37,351 nt of DNA from NCBI GenBank assembly GCA_964546355.1, contig CAZJJM010000003.1, forward strand, positions 1 to 37,351. Direction: 5' to 3'. A model generated the notes under the pieces. The model saw only the letters and a program-made list of their open reading frames with translations. It was not told the origin of the DNA and made no database searches. Each line of letters opens with the position of its first letter. Position 1 is the stretch's first letter. Of the stretch, positions 1-9,546 are shown in pieces. The stretch comes from JADLDV01 sp964546355. Its GTDB lineage: Bacteria; Patescibacteriota; Minisyncoccia; Phycocordibacterales; UBA9973. The position numbers were made by a program, and so were the translations under genes.

Positions 1-2
1 CA

Positions 3-1550
3 AAACAACACGAACCGCGCAAATACAAATCAATCATCTCTCGACAAAAAGGTGATGGTCACACACCAGAACTATTTCTCTCAGAAACTAAAACGATTCA
101 AGCGCCGACTATTGCACGTGTATGGAAAGCATACGATGCACTCCTTGCAAAAAATCACATGCTTGATTTTGATGACCTCCTCGCAAAAGCACTGAGGCTC
201 GTTGAACTACATCCAGACATTAGAAAAAAATATCAAGAACGATTCCAATATATTCATATTGATGAATATCAAGACACCAATGAACTCCAGTACAAACTCT
301 CACAATTACTCGTTGGAGAAAAAAGAAATATTTGCGTTGTTGGAGATAGTGATCAAAACATCTACAGTTGGCGTGGTGCGAATATCAAAAATATTCTCCA
401 TTTTGAAAAAGATTATCCTGGTGCAAAAGTTATTCTCCTTGAACAAAACTATCGCTCAAGCGCAAACATCATCGAAGCAGCCAATGCAGTTATTGTAAAA
501 AATAGCATGCGTGTAGTAAAAGATCTGTTTACACACAGTGACGCAGGCGCACCGATCACACTCTGTGAAGCCTATGATGAAGTTGCCGAAGCAGAATATA
601 TTGCATCACAGATCAATATACTATTAGAAAGTGGTGTGACACCAGATGAAATTGCGATTCTCTATCGTGCCAACTTCCAATCACGTGTCATCGAAGATGC
701 ACTCCTTCGTGCGCATGTTCCTTATCAAGTTCTCGGTACAAAATTCTTTGAACGAAAAGAAGTGAAAGATGTTCTCGCATACTTGCGTGCATCACTCAAC
801 CCTGCGAGTTTCCCAGATATCAGACGCATCATCAATGTACCTGCACGAGGTATCGGCAAAGTAACTATTGAAAAAATTCTTGATGAAAAAATTTCTGAAC
901 TCACTTCTGCGATGCAAAAAAAGGTACAAGATTTTTACACACTTCTTGAACGCATCAATGAAGTTGCCATGACAAAAGAACCGTCAGAAGTAGTGACGTT
1001 CATCATCAAGGCGAGTGGACTTGAAGATACATTGAAAGGTGGTACGGAAGAAGACCTTGAGCGATTAGAAAATATTCGAGAACTGGTGACCGTCGCTACT
1101 TCATACGACAACCGAGATGAAGACGGTATGCGTGACGGCGCATCAGAAGGACTACTCGCACTCATGACCGACGCATCACTTGCAAGTGATCAAGACACAC
1201 TCATGGAATCATCTCAGGGCGTACGCATGATGACTGTACACGCATCAAAAGGTCTCGAGTTTGAATACGTCTTCATCACAGGACTTGAACAAGATCTCTT
1301 CCCACACAAAAGAGACCACAGTCAAACAAAAGAACAAAAAGAAGAGGAGCGACGATTGTGCTATGTCGCACTGACCCGTGCAAAGAAAAAATTATTCTTA
1401 TCATACGCAACCATGCGCACTATTTATGGTATGAGACAGATCAATGCGCCATCTGAATTCACGTATGATATTCCAGAACATATCCTCGAAAGAGAATCGA
1501 CAGGTTCACGATATGGAAGCGGGGGAGGTAAGGTCATTTATCTTGATTAA
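3..1550 (+). CDS. pcrA: ATP-dependent DNA helicase UvrD/PcrA family, 3' part (5' end outside window)
   Basis: The reading frame is open from base 3, so an internal ATG at 159 is not the start and the N-terminal Walker A region lies upstream of the window. Visible superfamily 1A motifs in order are II (DEYQDTN, near 270), III (GDSDQNIYSWRGA, near 345-385), IV (LEQNYRSS, near 440), V (TVHASKGLEFEYVF, near 1235) and VI (CYVALTRAKK, near 1360). The family comprises 3'-5' helicases that act in nucleotide excision and mismatch repair, in clearing RecA filaments and in plasmid replication. The C-terminus ends in a short Gly-rich tail. PcrA and UvrD cannot be separated from this fragment. rsmA follows after 61 nt and may have its own promoter. 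Confidence 0.95.
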   Translation, partial: KQHEPRKYKSIISRQKGDGHTPELFLSETKTIQAPTIARVWKAYDALLAKNHMLDFDDLLAKALRLVELHPDIRKKYQERFQYIHIDEYQDTNELQYKLSQLLVGEKRNICVVGDSDQNIYSWRGANIKNILHFEKDYPGAKVILLEQNYRSSANIIEAANAVIVKNSMRVVKDLFTHSDAGAPITLCEAYDEVAEAEYIASQINILLESGVTPDEIAILYRANFQSRVIEDALLRAHVPYQVLGTKFFERKEVKDVLAYLRASLNPASFPDIRRIINVPARGIGKVTIEKILDEKISELTSAMQKKVQDFYTLLERINEVAMTKEPSEVVTFIIKASGLEDTLKGGTEEDLERLENIRELVTVATSYDNRDEDGMRDGASEGLLALMTDASLASDQDTLMESSQGVRMMTVHASKGLEFEYVFITGLEQDLFPHKRDHSQTKEQKEEERRLCYVALTRAKKKLFLSYATMRTIYGMRQINAPSEFTYDIPEHILERESTGSRYGSGGGKVIYLD

Positions 1551-1611
1551 TGCATCCTGTGTTTAATTTTTAGGTATTGGATATTAGACATTATTACTTT
1601 ACTCTATATAT

Positions 1612-2397
1612 ATGTATCATCGTGCCAAAAAATCCCTCGGACAAAACTTCTTGAAATCAGCAAAAGCGCTTTCTGATATTATTACCGCTGGAGAAATCAA
1701 TAAAAATGACATTATTCTCGAAATTGGCCCAGGAAAGGGCGCCCTTACAGAAAAACTCCTTGAACATGCCGGAAAAGTACTCGCTATAGAGAAAGATACT
1801 AATCTCGTCACACACCTCAAGGGGCAATTCAAAAAAGAGATAAAGGAAGGTCGTTTTGAACTTGTCGAAGGTGACGTGCTTGATTTTGACCCAAAGATAC
1901 TCAAAAAACCATATAAAATAATCGCAAATATTCCATACAACATCACTGGTGCCATTCTCAAACAATTTCTCAGTGATATCCATCAACCAGAACGCATGGT
2001 ATTACTCGTCCAAAAAGAGGTTGCCGAGCGTATTGTTGCTCGTGACGGAAACGAAAGCATCCTTTCTCTTTCAGTAAAAGCATACGGAACACCAAAGATT
2101 ATCAGCAAAGTTCCAGCTCGATACTTTAGCCCAGCACCGAAGGTAGATTCTGCTATTATTGCTATTACGAACATTGCTCGAGCAAATTTCAAAAATACAC
2201 AAGAAGAACAACTTTTTTTCACTATAGTAAAAGCTGGTTTTGCCCATAAAAGAAAGATGCTTCTTTCAAATCTCAAAGAATCACTTCCTCATATTGAGTG
2301 GAGTACACTTTTTGAGAAAAATACTATTCCAAAAACAATTCGCGCTGAAAAAGTACCACTTGCAACATGGATTGAATGTGTAAAAGATACAATATAA
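1612..2397 (+). CDS. rsmA: 16S rRNA (adenine(1518)-N6/adenine(1519)-N6)-dimethyltransferase
   Basis: This is the KsgA/RsmA SAM-dependent enzyme that dimethylates two adjacent adenines in the 3'-terminal hairpin of 16S rRNA during 30S maturation. The 261 aa match the family size. The N-terminus has the family signature SLGQNFL, the SAM-binding loop is LEIGPGKGALTEKLL, and the catalytic motif is NIPYNI. The helical C-terminal domain is complete. The ATG at 1612 is chosen because it leads straight into the conserved N-terminus. A weak promoter candidate (TTGGAT at 1577, 17-nt spacer, TACTCT at 1600) would place the transcription start almost at the ATG. Confidence 0.97.
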   Translation: MYHRAKKSLGQNFLKSAKALSDIITAGEINKNDIILEIGPGKGALTEKLLEHAGKVLAIEKDTNLVTHLKGQFKKEIKEGRFELVEGDVLDFDPKILKKPYKIIANIPYNITGAILKQFLSDIHQPERMVLLVQKEVAERIVARDGNESILSLSVKAYGTPKIISKVPARYFSPAPKVDSAIIAITNIARANFKNTQEEQLFFTIVKAGFAHKRKMLLSNLKESLPHIEWSTLFEKNTIPKTIRAEKVPLATWIECVKDTI

Positions 2398-2400
2398 GTA

Positions 2401-2428
2401 TTGGTATCTCAGAAACTAGTGATATACT
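2401..2428 (+). promoter_or_regulatory. sigma70-type promoter giving a near-leaderless transcript
   Basis: TTGGTA (2401-2406) and TATACT (2423-2428) are separated by 16 nt. Only 8 nt separate the -10 element from the ATG at 2437, so transcription should begin at or within 1-2 nt of the start codon. This argues against the TTG at 2401 as the translation start, since it lies in the promoter. Confidence 0.6.
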
Positions 2429-2436
2429 ATAGACAC

Positions 2437-3345
2437 ATGTCACTTCGTGAATATCTTCCGAGCAAAAGAATAGGTTACGGTATTATCATTTTGGCAGCGA
2501 TTGTGATTATTGCACTTGTCATACAATATATGCCAAGTATCCGAAGAACGACAATTTTCAGCAAAAACACTACCACCACAGAAAACCAACAAACAAGCAG
2601 CAAGATTGCTGATATTGTAAACAAAGACACTGACGGTGATGGTGTATTTGACTGGGAGGAATCAATCCGTGGTACTGATCCTAGCAAAACAGACACTGAC
2701 GGTGATGGTGTATCTGATTTTACAGAAATAGAACAACTACGTGCACAAGAAGGCGGATCTGATCAGAACACTCCAGAAACAGAAACGACCATCTTTGCAA
2801 AACAACTTTTCAGCACTATTGCATCACTGCAACAGTCAGGAACACTCGATGAAGAGAATGCTACACAAATTGTAAATCAAGTGTCTTCAACTGCTCAGAA
2901 AAATGTCCAGAAAACATTTTATACAAAGGAACAATTGGTAGTATCTTCAAAACTGACCGGTAGCACTTTTGAAAAAAACACTGAAGCAATTATGAAGAAA
3001 CATGCTGTCACATACCAAACTCTTCAAAATGTATTTGTTCTATTAAAAGCCATACCAGAAACGGAGCAAATTGACGGAAATCCAAACCTTGAAACTTTGA
3101 AAAATATCGATACTTCATTCAAGAAAGCAATTGGTGAATTATTGAAGAATCCTGTTCCTGATAAGTCTGCTGATATCTATTTGGATTTTCTAAATTCATT
3201 TCAGTATGTCAGTGAGAATATATCTGACATAACACTTCTCGAAGAGAATCCTGTTGTGTCTTTTTCAGCTACAACAATATACCCCAAGAACACGGTACTT
3301 TTAATTGACGCAGCTACTTTATTGTCAAAAGAATACAGAAAGTAA
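2437..3345 (+). CDS. Membrane-anchored protein with calcium-binding (thrombospondin type 3-like) repeats
   Basis: This 302-aa protein is not assignable to a named family. It has one N-terminal membrane segment (about residues 13-32, IGYGIIILAAIVIIALVIQY), so the rest is probably extracytoplasmic. Residues 64-75 and 86-97 form two calcium-loop motifs, DTDGDGVFDWEE and DTDGDGVSDFTE, 22 codons apart. The remaining 200 residues are helical and polar, without recognised motifs. The start at 2437 is preferred over the in-frame TTG at 2401 because a -10 element sits at 2423-2428. It is the first gene of the same-strand T4SS-like block, so it may be an envelope or surface component of that machine. 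That role is inferred from position only. Confidence 0.8.
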   Translation: MSLREYLPSKRIGYGIIILAAIVIIALVIQYMPSIRRTTIFSKNTTTTENQQTSSKIADIVNKDTDGDGVFDWEESIRGTDPSKTDTDGDGVSDFTEIEQLRAQEGGSDQNTPETETTIFAKQLFSTIASLQQSGTLDEENATQIVNQVSSTAQKNVQKTFYTKEQLVVSSKLTGSTFEKNTEAIMKKHAVTYQTLQNVFVLLKAIPETEQIDGNPNLETLKNIDTSFKKAIGELLKNPVPDKSADIYLDFLNSFQYVSENISDITLLEENPVVSFSATTIYPKNTVLLIDAATLLSKEYRK

Positions 3346-3386
3346 GTTTCATATATATTAAATGTGTACTATACTATATAAAATAT

Positions 3387-5597
3387 ATGTTTACAGAGAA
3401 AATTAAAAAAACAATAGCAACAGTATTTTTACTTACTACTGTTTTTTTTAGTGTTCCTTCTCAATCACAAGCCGCTGTCGCAGTAGTAACAGATCCGGGT
3501 AATCAGGCAGCTAACACTATTACATCATTTAGTAATGTCGCACAATTTGGCGAAGCAGTAAAAGAAGCATTAATTGAAGCAGGGAAGCAAATTCTTTCTT
3601 CTATCGCAAAGAGAATCCTTGCACGACTTACACGAGACACCATTACCTGGATCAACGGTGGTTTTCAAGGGAAGCCATTTTACCTTCAAGACCCTCAAGG
3701 ATTCTTTGTTGATTTGAAAAACCAAGAAATCAAAAACTTAGTAAATACTATCGGCTATGATCCGATCAATTATCCTTTTGGAAGAGATATTGCGATTGGA
3801 CTTATTGAAGGAACTAAGGATTATTTTGCTCAAAATGCAAAGTATTCCCTCGATCAAGTCATCGGCGGAGATCAGAATCGTATAGAATTCCAAACCAACT
3901 TCTCACTTGGAGGATGGGATGCATATACCGCACTCTCGCGGCCAAACAATAATCGCTTCGGCTCACAACTTCTTGCAAAAAGTCACTACACGAAAATTAC
4001 TGCTGGGTTAACAGTAAACCCGGGAGAATTATTACGAGATGAATTACTCCAAGGAAAAGGATTCTTTTCTGACAAGAAATGTGTAGATCCTGTAAACTAT
4101 CAAGAACCTCCTGTTTCTGGCCTTATGGTAGAAGACACGAGCGGTGATGGTGTTGTTGACCAAGCAGAATACCAAGCCCAACAAACTCAATATAATATTG
4201 ATTACCCTAAATGTATCAAATGGCAAACATTGACACCGGGCACTGTCGTGGGTGATCTTGTATCACAAGCAGTAACATCGAAAGGGGATCAACTAGAACT
4301 TGCTCAAGCTTTAGGGAACTCTGTTTCAGCTGTTTTTGATGCACTTCTCAACAAACTAGTATCTGATGGACTTTCTGCTCTTGGTGATTCATCAGTAATC
4401 CCAGTTGAACAAGATAATTTCAATTATCTAGGATACTCACTAGGATCAAACAGTACGACCGGCACACAATCTGGTGTATGGGATCCAACAGATGTAGTTA
4501 TTGACTTGAACGAATTCCGAAATGAAATCAGCAACTCAGACCCTGAGAATCCAGGAGCACTAGAGAACTTAGACCAAGTACTCACATACCAAGAACAAAT
4601 TACGCAAGAACTCCAGCAAATGCCCTCCGCAATCAGAGCTTTAGATATCTGTATCCCTGGACCAAATAGATTCTGGCAAGAAAGAATGGATAAAGAATTC
4701 AGAAGAGAAGCAAAGAAGCTTGAAAAGAAAGCTGAGTCAAAAAATCCAAAGAAATCACAAAAGGCGATTAGAGCACTTCGTGCACTGGAATATACCATTG
4801 AAGAATTCAAGAATTTTGTTACGAATGCAATGCTTTTGGAATTACCATCATCACCACTCTATATGGATGAGATTGCTAATTATAAAAACAACAAACAAAA
4901 TATTGAAGTATCAACTGACCAAAAATTAAAATATAAAACACTTATAGCAAAAACAACTTCAATAAAAAATGTCGTAAATAACGCCGCTTTTATTCCTGGT
5001 CAACTTACTACAGCACAAGAAATAATTATTAAAAATGAATACAAAAAATATCTTGCACTGCGAACAAGTATACCGAATCAAGATGAGGTTGCACGAAAAG
5101 AATTAGAACTAGAAAAGCTTCAAGAGAACAGAGCAAGAATACAGGACTTAACAGATGAGTGTGGTAACCAACGAATAGCAAAAGGGTGGTCTACAGCGAA
5201 CTCAACGGGAACGGCAACAATTAATGGGTGGAGAGAAAATCAATTATTCTGCGATTGGCCAATGAATGATGGGTACAGTTACGGGGACGCGTCAGAAGGA
5301 GAGAATTCTGATAACTCTCAATCCAGTGACGGAAGTCTCTTTGACGGAGAAGATGCTGATGAAGGAGATGGCTCATCAGCATATAGTCCAAATGATAGGT
5401 TCACCTATATTCTTGTGGGTACACACGTACAAGGACAGATGAAGGATGATGGAACTGCAGGATACGACATACCTATAGTAAACGCAGAACATGTCTACAA
5501 GAGGTTTCTCACCAATGTGAATATCGATATTAGTTGTGACTTCGTATATCCAGCAACATTGATCGATTATATGAGTGATGATCCAGGTGCATTCTAA
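3387..5597 (+). CDS. Large secreted protein of the T4SS-like block, with one EF-hand-like loop
   Basis: This 736-aa protein starts with a clear signal peptide (hydrophobic core TIATVFLLTTVFFSV, likely cleavage after SQSQA). Residues 250-261 (DTSGDGVVDQAE) resemble a calcium-binding EF-hand loop. About residues 400-600 are helix- and charge-rich and look coiled-coil. The last 120 residues are acidic and Ser/Gly-rich before a more ordered C-terminus. A few cysteines are scattered through the mature part. I do not recognise a named family. Its placement directly before the VirB6-like gene suggests a periplasmic or surface partner of the channel. TATACT at 3370-3375 ends 11 nt before the ATG, and no ribosome binding site is visible. 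Confidence 0.85.
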   Translation: MFTEKIKKTIATVFLLTTVFFSVPSQSQAAVAVVTDPGNQAANTITSFSNVAQFGEAVKEALIEAGKQILSSIAKRILARLTRDTITWINGGFQGKPFYLQDPQGFFVDLKNQEIKNLVNTIGYDPINYPFGRDIAIGLIEGTKDYFAQNAKYSLDQVIGGDQNRIEFQTNFSLGGWDAYTALSRPNNNRFGSQLLAKSHYTKITAGLTVNPGELLRDELLQGKGFFSDKKCVDPVNYQEPPVSGLMVEDTSGDGVVDQAEYQAQQTQYNIDYPKCIKWQTLTPGTVVGDLVSQAVTSKGDQLELAQALGNSVSAVFDALLNKLVSDGLSALGDSSVIPVEQDNFNYLGYSLGSNSTTGTQSGVWDPTDVVIDLNEFRNEISNSDPENPGALENLDQVLTYQEQITQELQQMPSAIRALDICIPGPNRFWQERMDKEFRREAKKLEKKAESKNPKKSQKAIRALRALEYTIEEFKNFVTNAMLLELPSSPLYMDEIANYKNNKQNIEVSTDQKLKYKTLIAKTTSIKNVVNNAAFIPGQLTTAQEIIIKNEYKKYLALRTSIPNQDEVARKELELEKLQENRARIQDLTDECGNQRIAKGWSTANSTGTATINGWRENQLFCDWPMNDGYSYGDASEGENSDNSQSSDGSLFDGEDADEGDGSSAYSPNDRFTYILVGTHVQGQMKDDGTAGYDIPIVNAEHVYKRFLTNVNIDISCDFVYPATLIDYMSDDPGAF

Positions 5598-5610
5598 ATA
5601 TGTATTCCAC

Positions 5611-5645
5611 ACAAAAGCACCACATATTGTGGTGCTTTTGTTGTA
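5611..5645 (+). terminator. Rho-independent terminator
   Basis: A 14-bp stem (5611-5624 pairing with 5628-5641, 3-nt loop) is followed by a T-rich tract. It lies 13 nt after the stop of the 736-aa secreted protein gene and just before the promoter of the VirB6-like gene, so the block is probably transcribed as several units. Confidence 0.8.
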
Positions 5646-5672
5646 CGGCAGTGTATACTATACATATACGTG

Positions 5673-8600
5673 ATGCGTGTCATTAATTTTTTATTCGCAA
5701 AGAATCACAAACAACACTCTGGTCTTACAAAGACAGTTGGTGCACTTTTGCTTTGTGTGACACTGATCAGTACTTGGAGTTTTCCTAAAAAAGCACTCGC
5801 TGCCCAAAGTACATTTGGTACTGGTATTACGGTACAACTTCCAGATCCTTCGCAAACAAACATATACGCTGATGGGGCTATTATTAATGGAACTATTGTT
5901 GTAGATGATCCAGCCGTCGATATCAACGGTGATGGACAAATAGAATCATCCAATACTGATGAACTGCAATCATGGGCAAATGTTCATATTGCAAACAATC
6001 TTGTACAAGAAGATGGTTTCATGACCATTGAAACATTTGGACTAATGATCAAAACAGATGACACGACCGTTATTATCGATGGAACAGTGTCCGACATTGC
6101 ACCAAAAACAAGCCAAGCGACAAACACCTTTTCAAAAACAATCACAGGACTAGCTCCCAATACAACATATTGGGCAAGAATCATTGCACCAAAGGGAGAT
6201 GATCCGAGTGTCTTTTTTGTCTCAGGAGCAATAACCTTTAAAACAAAAAATGATGGTTCTACAGTCGCTTCTGCTATACCACAAGAAAATGCCACAGGTC
6301 AAGGTCCTCAAAAAATACCAGGAGATGTTCCTCCTTGCGGATTCGGCGATGGAGTGATTACGAAAAGTGAGTCAAGTATGATGGGATGTTTGGCTGTCAT
6401 TATATACTACGGCCTATATTACACATCTTCTAAACTTGCAATGCTTGGAGGATTTTTCCTCGACTTCTTCATGGGGTACTCTATCAGTAGTGATGCGTAC
6501 ACAGCATCGTCATTTCCAGAAAAAGGATGGGGGATGCTTCGAGATCTTGCAAATATCTGTTTTATCTTCTTACTCGTATACGCAGGTATTCGGCTTATTC
6601 TCGGTATTGGCAAATTCAACGCCAAAAGCACGATAGTAAATGTCATTCTCATGGCAATACTGATCAATTTCAGTCTATTCTTCACCAAATTGATCATTGA
6701 TGCAGGTAACATTACTGCGCGAATTTTCTATAATGCACTTGAGGTTCAAAACAAAGCAGACGGTACACCCAATGTCGGTATTGCAGGAGAAAAAGCAATC
6801 TCTGTAACACTTATTGACCAAGTAGATCCTCAAAAAATAATGTCGAGTGTTGGAGATGCTTCGAGTACACAGACAAACGATGATGGATCAGCACCAGATA
6901 AAAATGAATACGCAGGTTATTTCATACTTGTTTCACTTGCAGTCACGGCAGTAAACTTATATTTTATGTTTGTTTTCTTCAGTGTCGGATTTCTCTTTGT
7001 CGGACGAGTGCTTCAACTATGGGTTTCGATGATTACGGCTCCAATTGCGTGTATTTCATATGCAGCAGGTGCTGGATTTCATGATGGATGGTGGAAAGAC
7101 TTGTGGAAGTCTGCTTTTGTGGCACCGATATTTCTCTTTTTCTTGTATCTCATTGCAAGTTTCTTGAAGGCAGGACTAGTCACAGGTCTCTTCTCAAATT
7201 ACAACGACAAAGGCTTCGTTTCTATTCTTATGGCAGTTGCTGTCCCATTATTCCTTTTAGTTGGTCTTATGAAAAAAGCCCAGGATGCGGCAATGTCCTT
7301 CTCTTCAGAAATAGCAACGAAAGCAGCAGGAGCACTTAATACAGCAGGAAAAGTTGCAGGCGGGCTTGCAATTGGTGCAGCGACAGGAGGAGCATCACTT
7401 GCAATGTCGAGAACAGTTGGAGCAGGCGCAAAAGCACTTCAATCAAGTGGTGTGCAAAAAGCACTTAGAAGTAGAGAAGCAAAAGGTGGGATTTCAGGTA
7501 AATTTGCAAAATTTACAGCAAACACCATAGACAAAGGATCTAAAGCTTCTTTTGATATTAGAAATACAGGAATCGGAGGTTCTCTTTTGAAAAAAACAGG
7601 ACTTAATACAGATAATAAAATGCTCAATTACGTTGGACTTAACACTGATGCAAGAAAAGGTGGTTATGATCAATTGGTAAAAGATAAGGACAAGAAAAAA
7701 CAAGAGCGAGTTAAAAACTCAGCAAAGAGTTTCGAAAGTAGCTTTAAAACAGATGATGATGTAAAAGCATATTACGAAAAGAAACACAAAGACTTCATTA
7801 CTGCTCGTGATGTAAGAGAGAAAGAGGCGTGGATGAGGGCAACAGGCAAAACAAAAGATGATTGGGTTGCTACAGATAAGACAACAAAAGACTACCTCGA
7901 CACCTACAGAACAACAGCAGAGGAGGGGGCTCGTTTTGGTCTTGGTCTTAAAGAAAATCCAAAACTTCATAAAACAAAACGTGAAGCTTCTGCTGATTTC
8001 AAAAAACAATATGCAAAATCAATCAAGGATAAAAGTAATCTTTCTGCAGATCCTCGAACGTGGACATTTGGCAAAAATCCTCTTACACAATCAATTGACC
8101 CAGCAGAACGTGCTTCAAACAAATCTGCCGCTGAGAAGATTGAAAAAGGTGCCGATAAAGAACTTGAAGCAGAGAATCGATTTACTGAAAAGAAAAATAA
8201 ACTCAAAGCAAAAGAAGTTCTTGAGAACGAGAAAAAAGACAAACCAGATAAATTCAAAGAAGATATGGACACGCTGGCACAAACAGCCAACGATCTTGAT
8301 GTTGAAGTCAAAGCAATCAATAAACCACTTAGTGATATTGTTAAAGAAATACGTGATGTACGCAATGCTCTTAAGGTTGATGCAAGCAACTTTAAGGTTA
8401 CCTACAAAACAAAACCAGATGGAACTGTTGAGGAAGATGCTTACGGTGAACCAGTGATAGAGAAAGTTCATTATGATACAGATGCCGCTGGTAACCCTAC
8501 AAGATTATCTCCAGAAACTATCAAGTTAAACGACGCCGCTAGAGTAGACTTCCAAAATAAAATCACTGACCTTGAAGCAAAACGTAAGCCACTTAGTGAA

Positions 8601-8744
8601 GAACAAGCAAAGAAAATGAAACTATCTTACGAGAACAAACAGAAAGTTCAAGAAATGCGTAACATAGATCAAGATGCAGAAAGATTAAGAAATGAAATAA
8701 AAGCGGAAGAAGATAGAAGAAAAGAAGCGGATGAGAAAAAATAA
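5673..8744 (+). CDS. VirB6/TrbL-like multispanning T4SS protein with N-terminal extracellular domain and large charged cytoplasmic tail
   Basis: The 1023 aa split into three parts. First come a signal peptide and an exported region of about 230 residues with a calcium-loop motif (DINGDGQIE, residues 83-91) and a fibronectin-like stretch (residues about 140-190). Next are six or so membrane segments between about residues 238 and 540 (for example FIFLLVYAGIRLILGIG and FLFFLYLIASFLKAG), a layout typical of VirB6/TrbL inner-membrane channel proteins. Last is a Lys/Glu-rich, helical tail of about 480 residues ending in EEDRRKEADEKK, probably cytoplasmic. An Ala/Gly-rich linker (about 545-600) joins the last two. 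ATG 5673 and GTG 5670 are both possible starts. TATACT at 5654-5659 again lies very close. The long tail is larger than in classical VirB6. Confidence 0.85.
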   Translation: MRVINFLFAKNHKQHSGLTKTVGALLLCVTLISTWSFPKKALAAQSTFGTGITVQLPDPSQTNIYADGAIINGTIVVDDPAVDINGDGQIESSNTDELQSWANVHIANNLVQEDGFMTIETFGLMIKTDDTTVIIDGTVSDIAPKTSQATNTFSKTITGLAPNTTYWARIIAPKGDDPSVFFVSGAITFKTKNDGSTVASAIPQENATGQGPQKIPGDVPPCGFGDGVITKSESSMMGCLAVIIYYGLYYTSSKLAMLGGFFLDFFMGYSISSDAYTASSFPEKGWGMLRDLANICFIFLLVYAGIRLILGIGKFNAKSTIVNVILMAILINFSLFFTKLIIDAGNITARIFYNALEVQNKADGTPNVGIAGEKAISVTLIDQVDPQKIMSSVGDASSTQTNDDGSAPDKNEYAGYFILVSLAVTAVNLYFMFVFFSVGFLFVGRVLQLWVSMITAPIACISYAAGAGFHDGWWKDLWKSAFVAPIFLFFLYLIASFLKAGLVTGLFSNYNDKGFVSILMAVAVPLFLLVGLMKKAQDAAMSFSSEIATKAAGALNTAGKVAGGLAIGAATGGASLAMSRTVGAGAKALQSSGVQKALRSREAKGGISGKFAKFTANTIDKGSKASFDIRNTGIGGSLLKKTGLNTDNKMLNYVGLNTDARKGGYDQLVKDKDKKKQERVKNSAKSFESSFKTDDDVKAYYEKKHKDFITARDVREKEAWMRATGKTKDDWVATDKTTKDYLDTYRTTAEEGARFGLGLKENPKLHKTKREASADFKKQYAKSIKDKSNLSADPRTWTFGKNPLTQSIDPAERASNKSAAEKIEKGADKELEAENRFTEKKNKLKAKEVLENEKKDKPDKFKEDMDTLAQTANDLDVEVKAINKPLSDIVKEIRDVRNALKVDASNFKVTYKTKPDGTVEEDAYGEPVIEKVHYDTDAAGNPTRLSPETIKLNDAARVDFQNKITDLEAKRKPLSEEQAKKMKLSYENKQKVQEMRNIDQDAERLRNEIKAEEDRRKEADEKK

Positions 8745-8760
8745 TTAATACATTATAATC

Positions 8761-9453
8761 ATGAACAACACAGAGACAATTAGTTTTGAAGAAATATTTG
8801 ATTCACTTCCACTCGAAACACAAAGTGCGATAGTTGACGTTGATATTCCAATAAAAGTACAGGATGCTGGTTTGAAATTCGGACTGCATGTAGACCAAAT
8901 GGGAGCATTGTTTGATGCTACACAAGAAGTGGCGCTTGGTATTGCAAGCTATGATTCTTTTGCAAGTGTTGTTGAATCAAAAATTGGTGTCTCTCGAGAC
9001 ATGGCTCGACAAATCACGTCAGAAATCAATCAATCTGTGTTTAAGGTTATCAGAGAAAAGATGATTGAGATGAGTAACTTTGACAACGAAAATGAGAGTA
9101 AAGAATCTGATGAGGAAAAAGAAATTGCCCCAGAAGAAACAAGCATTCTCGAGAAAACAGGTATTGATCTCTCATTTACCATTCCTCAAAAACCAGATTC
9201 ATTGAGAGACATGAATCTGAACAGAGATTCAATGCTCAGTGGATTAGAAAACCCTCCACGATCCGCACCAATCATACTCAACCCAACAACGACAACTCTT
9301 CCTAATTCAACACCTGCACCAGAAGCTGAGACAGTACATCCATTGCAACAAAAAATGCAATCTTCAAGTACATCGCAGAGTACTGAAACAAACCACTCTC
9401 TCAAAGTAGATCAAAAAATATCTATTGATCCATACAGAGAAATGCCGCTGTAA
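8761..9453 (+). CDS. Hypothetical acidic cytoplasmic protein of the T4SS-like block
   Basis: This 230-aa protein has no signal peptide or membrane segment. Residues 1-105 look like a compact helical domain (starting ISFEEIFDSLPLETQSAIVD). Residues 106-135 are strongly acidic (runs of E/D), and the rest is Pro/Ser/Thr-rich and likely disordered. I do not recognise a family. It starts 16 nt after the VirB6-like gene and is followed by a terminator, so it is probably co-transcribed with it. A soluble partner of the VirB6-like charged tail is a possible role, inferred from position only. A TATAAT sequence at 8754-8759 ends one base before the ATG, too close to serve this start. Confidence 0.8.
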   Translation: MNNTETISFEEIFDSLPLETQSAIVDVDIPIKVQDAGLKFGLHVDQMGALFDATQEVALGIASYDSFASVVESKIGVSRDMARQITSEINQSVFKVIREKMIEMSNFDNENESKESDEEKEIAPEETSILEKTGIDLSFTIPQKPDSLRDMNLNRDSMLSGLENPPRSAPIILNPTTTTLPNSTPAPEAETVHPLQQKMQSSSTSQSTETNHSLKVDQKISIDPYREMPL

Positions 9454-9470
9454 TAAAGAATTACTCAGAC

Positions 9471-9500
9471 AAAAAAACGACCAATGGTCGTTTTTTTGTA
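9471..9500 (+). terminator. Rho-independent terminator
   Basis: A 12-bp hairpin (9471-9482 with 9486-9497, loop AAT) ends in seven Ts. It also fixes the start of the next gene: an in-frame ATG at 9484 lies inside this hairpin and cannot be the true start. Confidence 0.85.
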
Positions 9501-9508
9501 TTCGAATT

Positions 9509-9538
9509 TAGACATTACGCATTCTTATTTGTTATACT
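9509..9538 (+). promoter_or_regulatory. Promoter of the PrgI-like gene, near-leaderless
   Basis: TAGACA (9509-9514), an 18-nt spacer and TATACT (9533-9538) lie upstream, with 8 nt from the -10 element to the ATG at 9547. It follows directly after a terminator, so it is the likely entry point for the ATPase part of the block. Confidence 0.6.
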
Positions 9539-9546
9539 TACCATAC

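Noticed and set aside
2401..2436. TTG start at 2401 for the calcium-loop protein
   Set aside because: The interval holds a -35/-10 promoter ending 8 nt before the ATG at 2437, so it is not translated from 2401.
7858..8457. 199-codon frame inside the VirB6-like tail
   Set aside because: It is a shadow of the Lys/Glu-rich tail in another register, with no start signal of its own.
9484..9546. ATG at 9484 as start of the PrgI-like protein
   Set aside because: It lies inside the terminator hairpin 9471-9497 and upstream of the promoter at 9509-9538.
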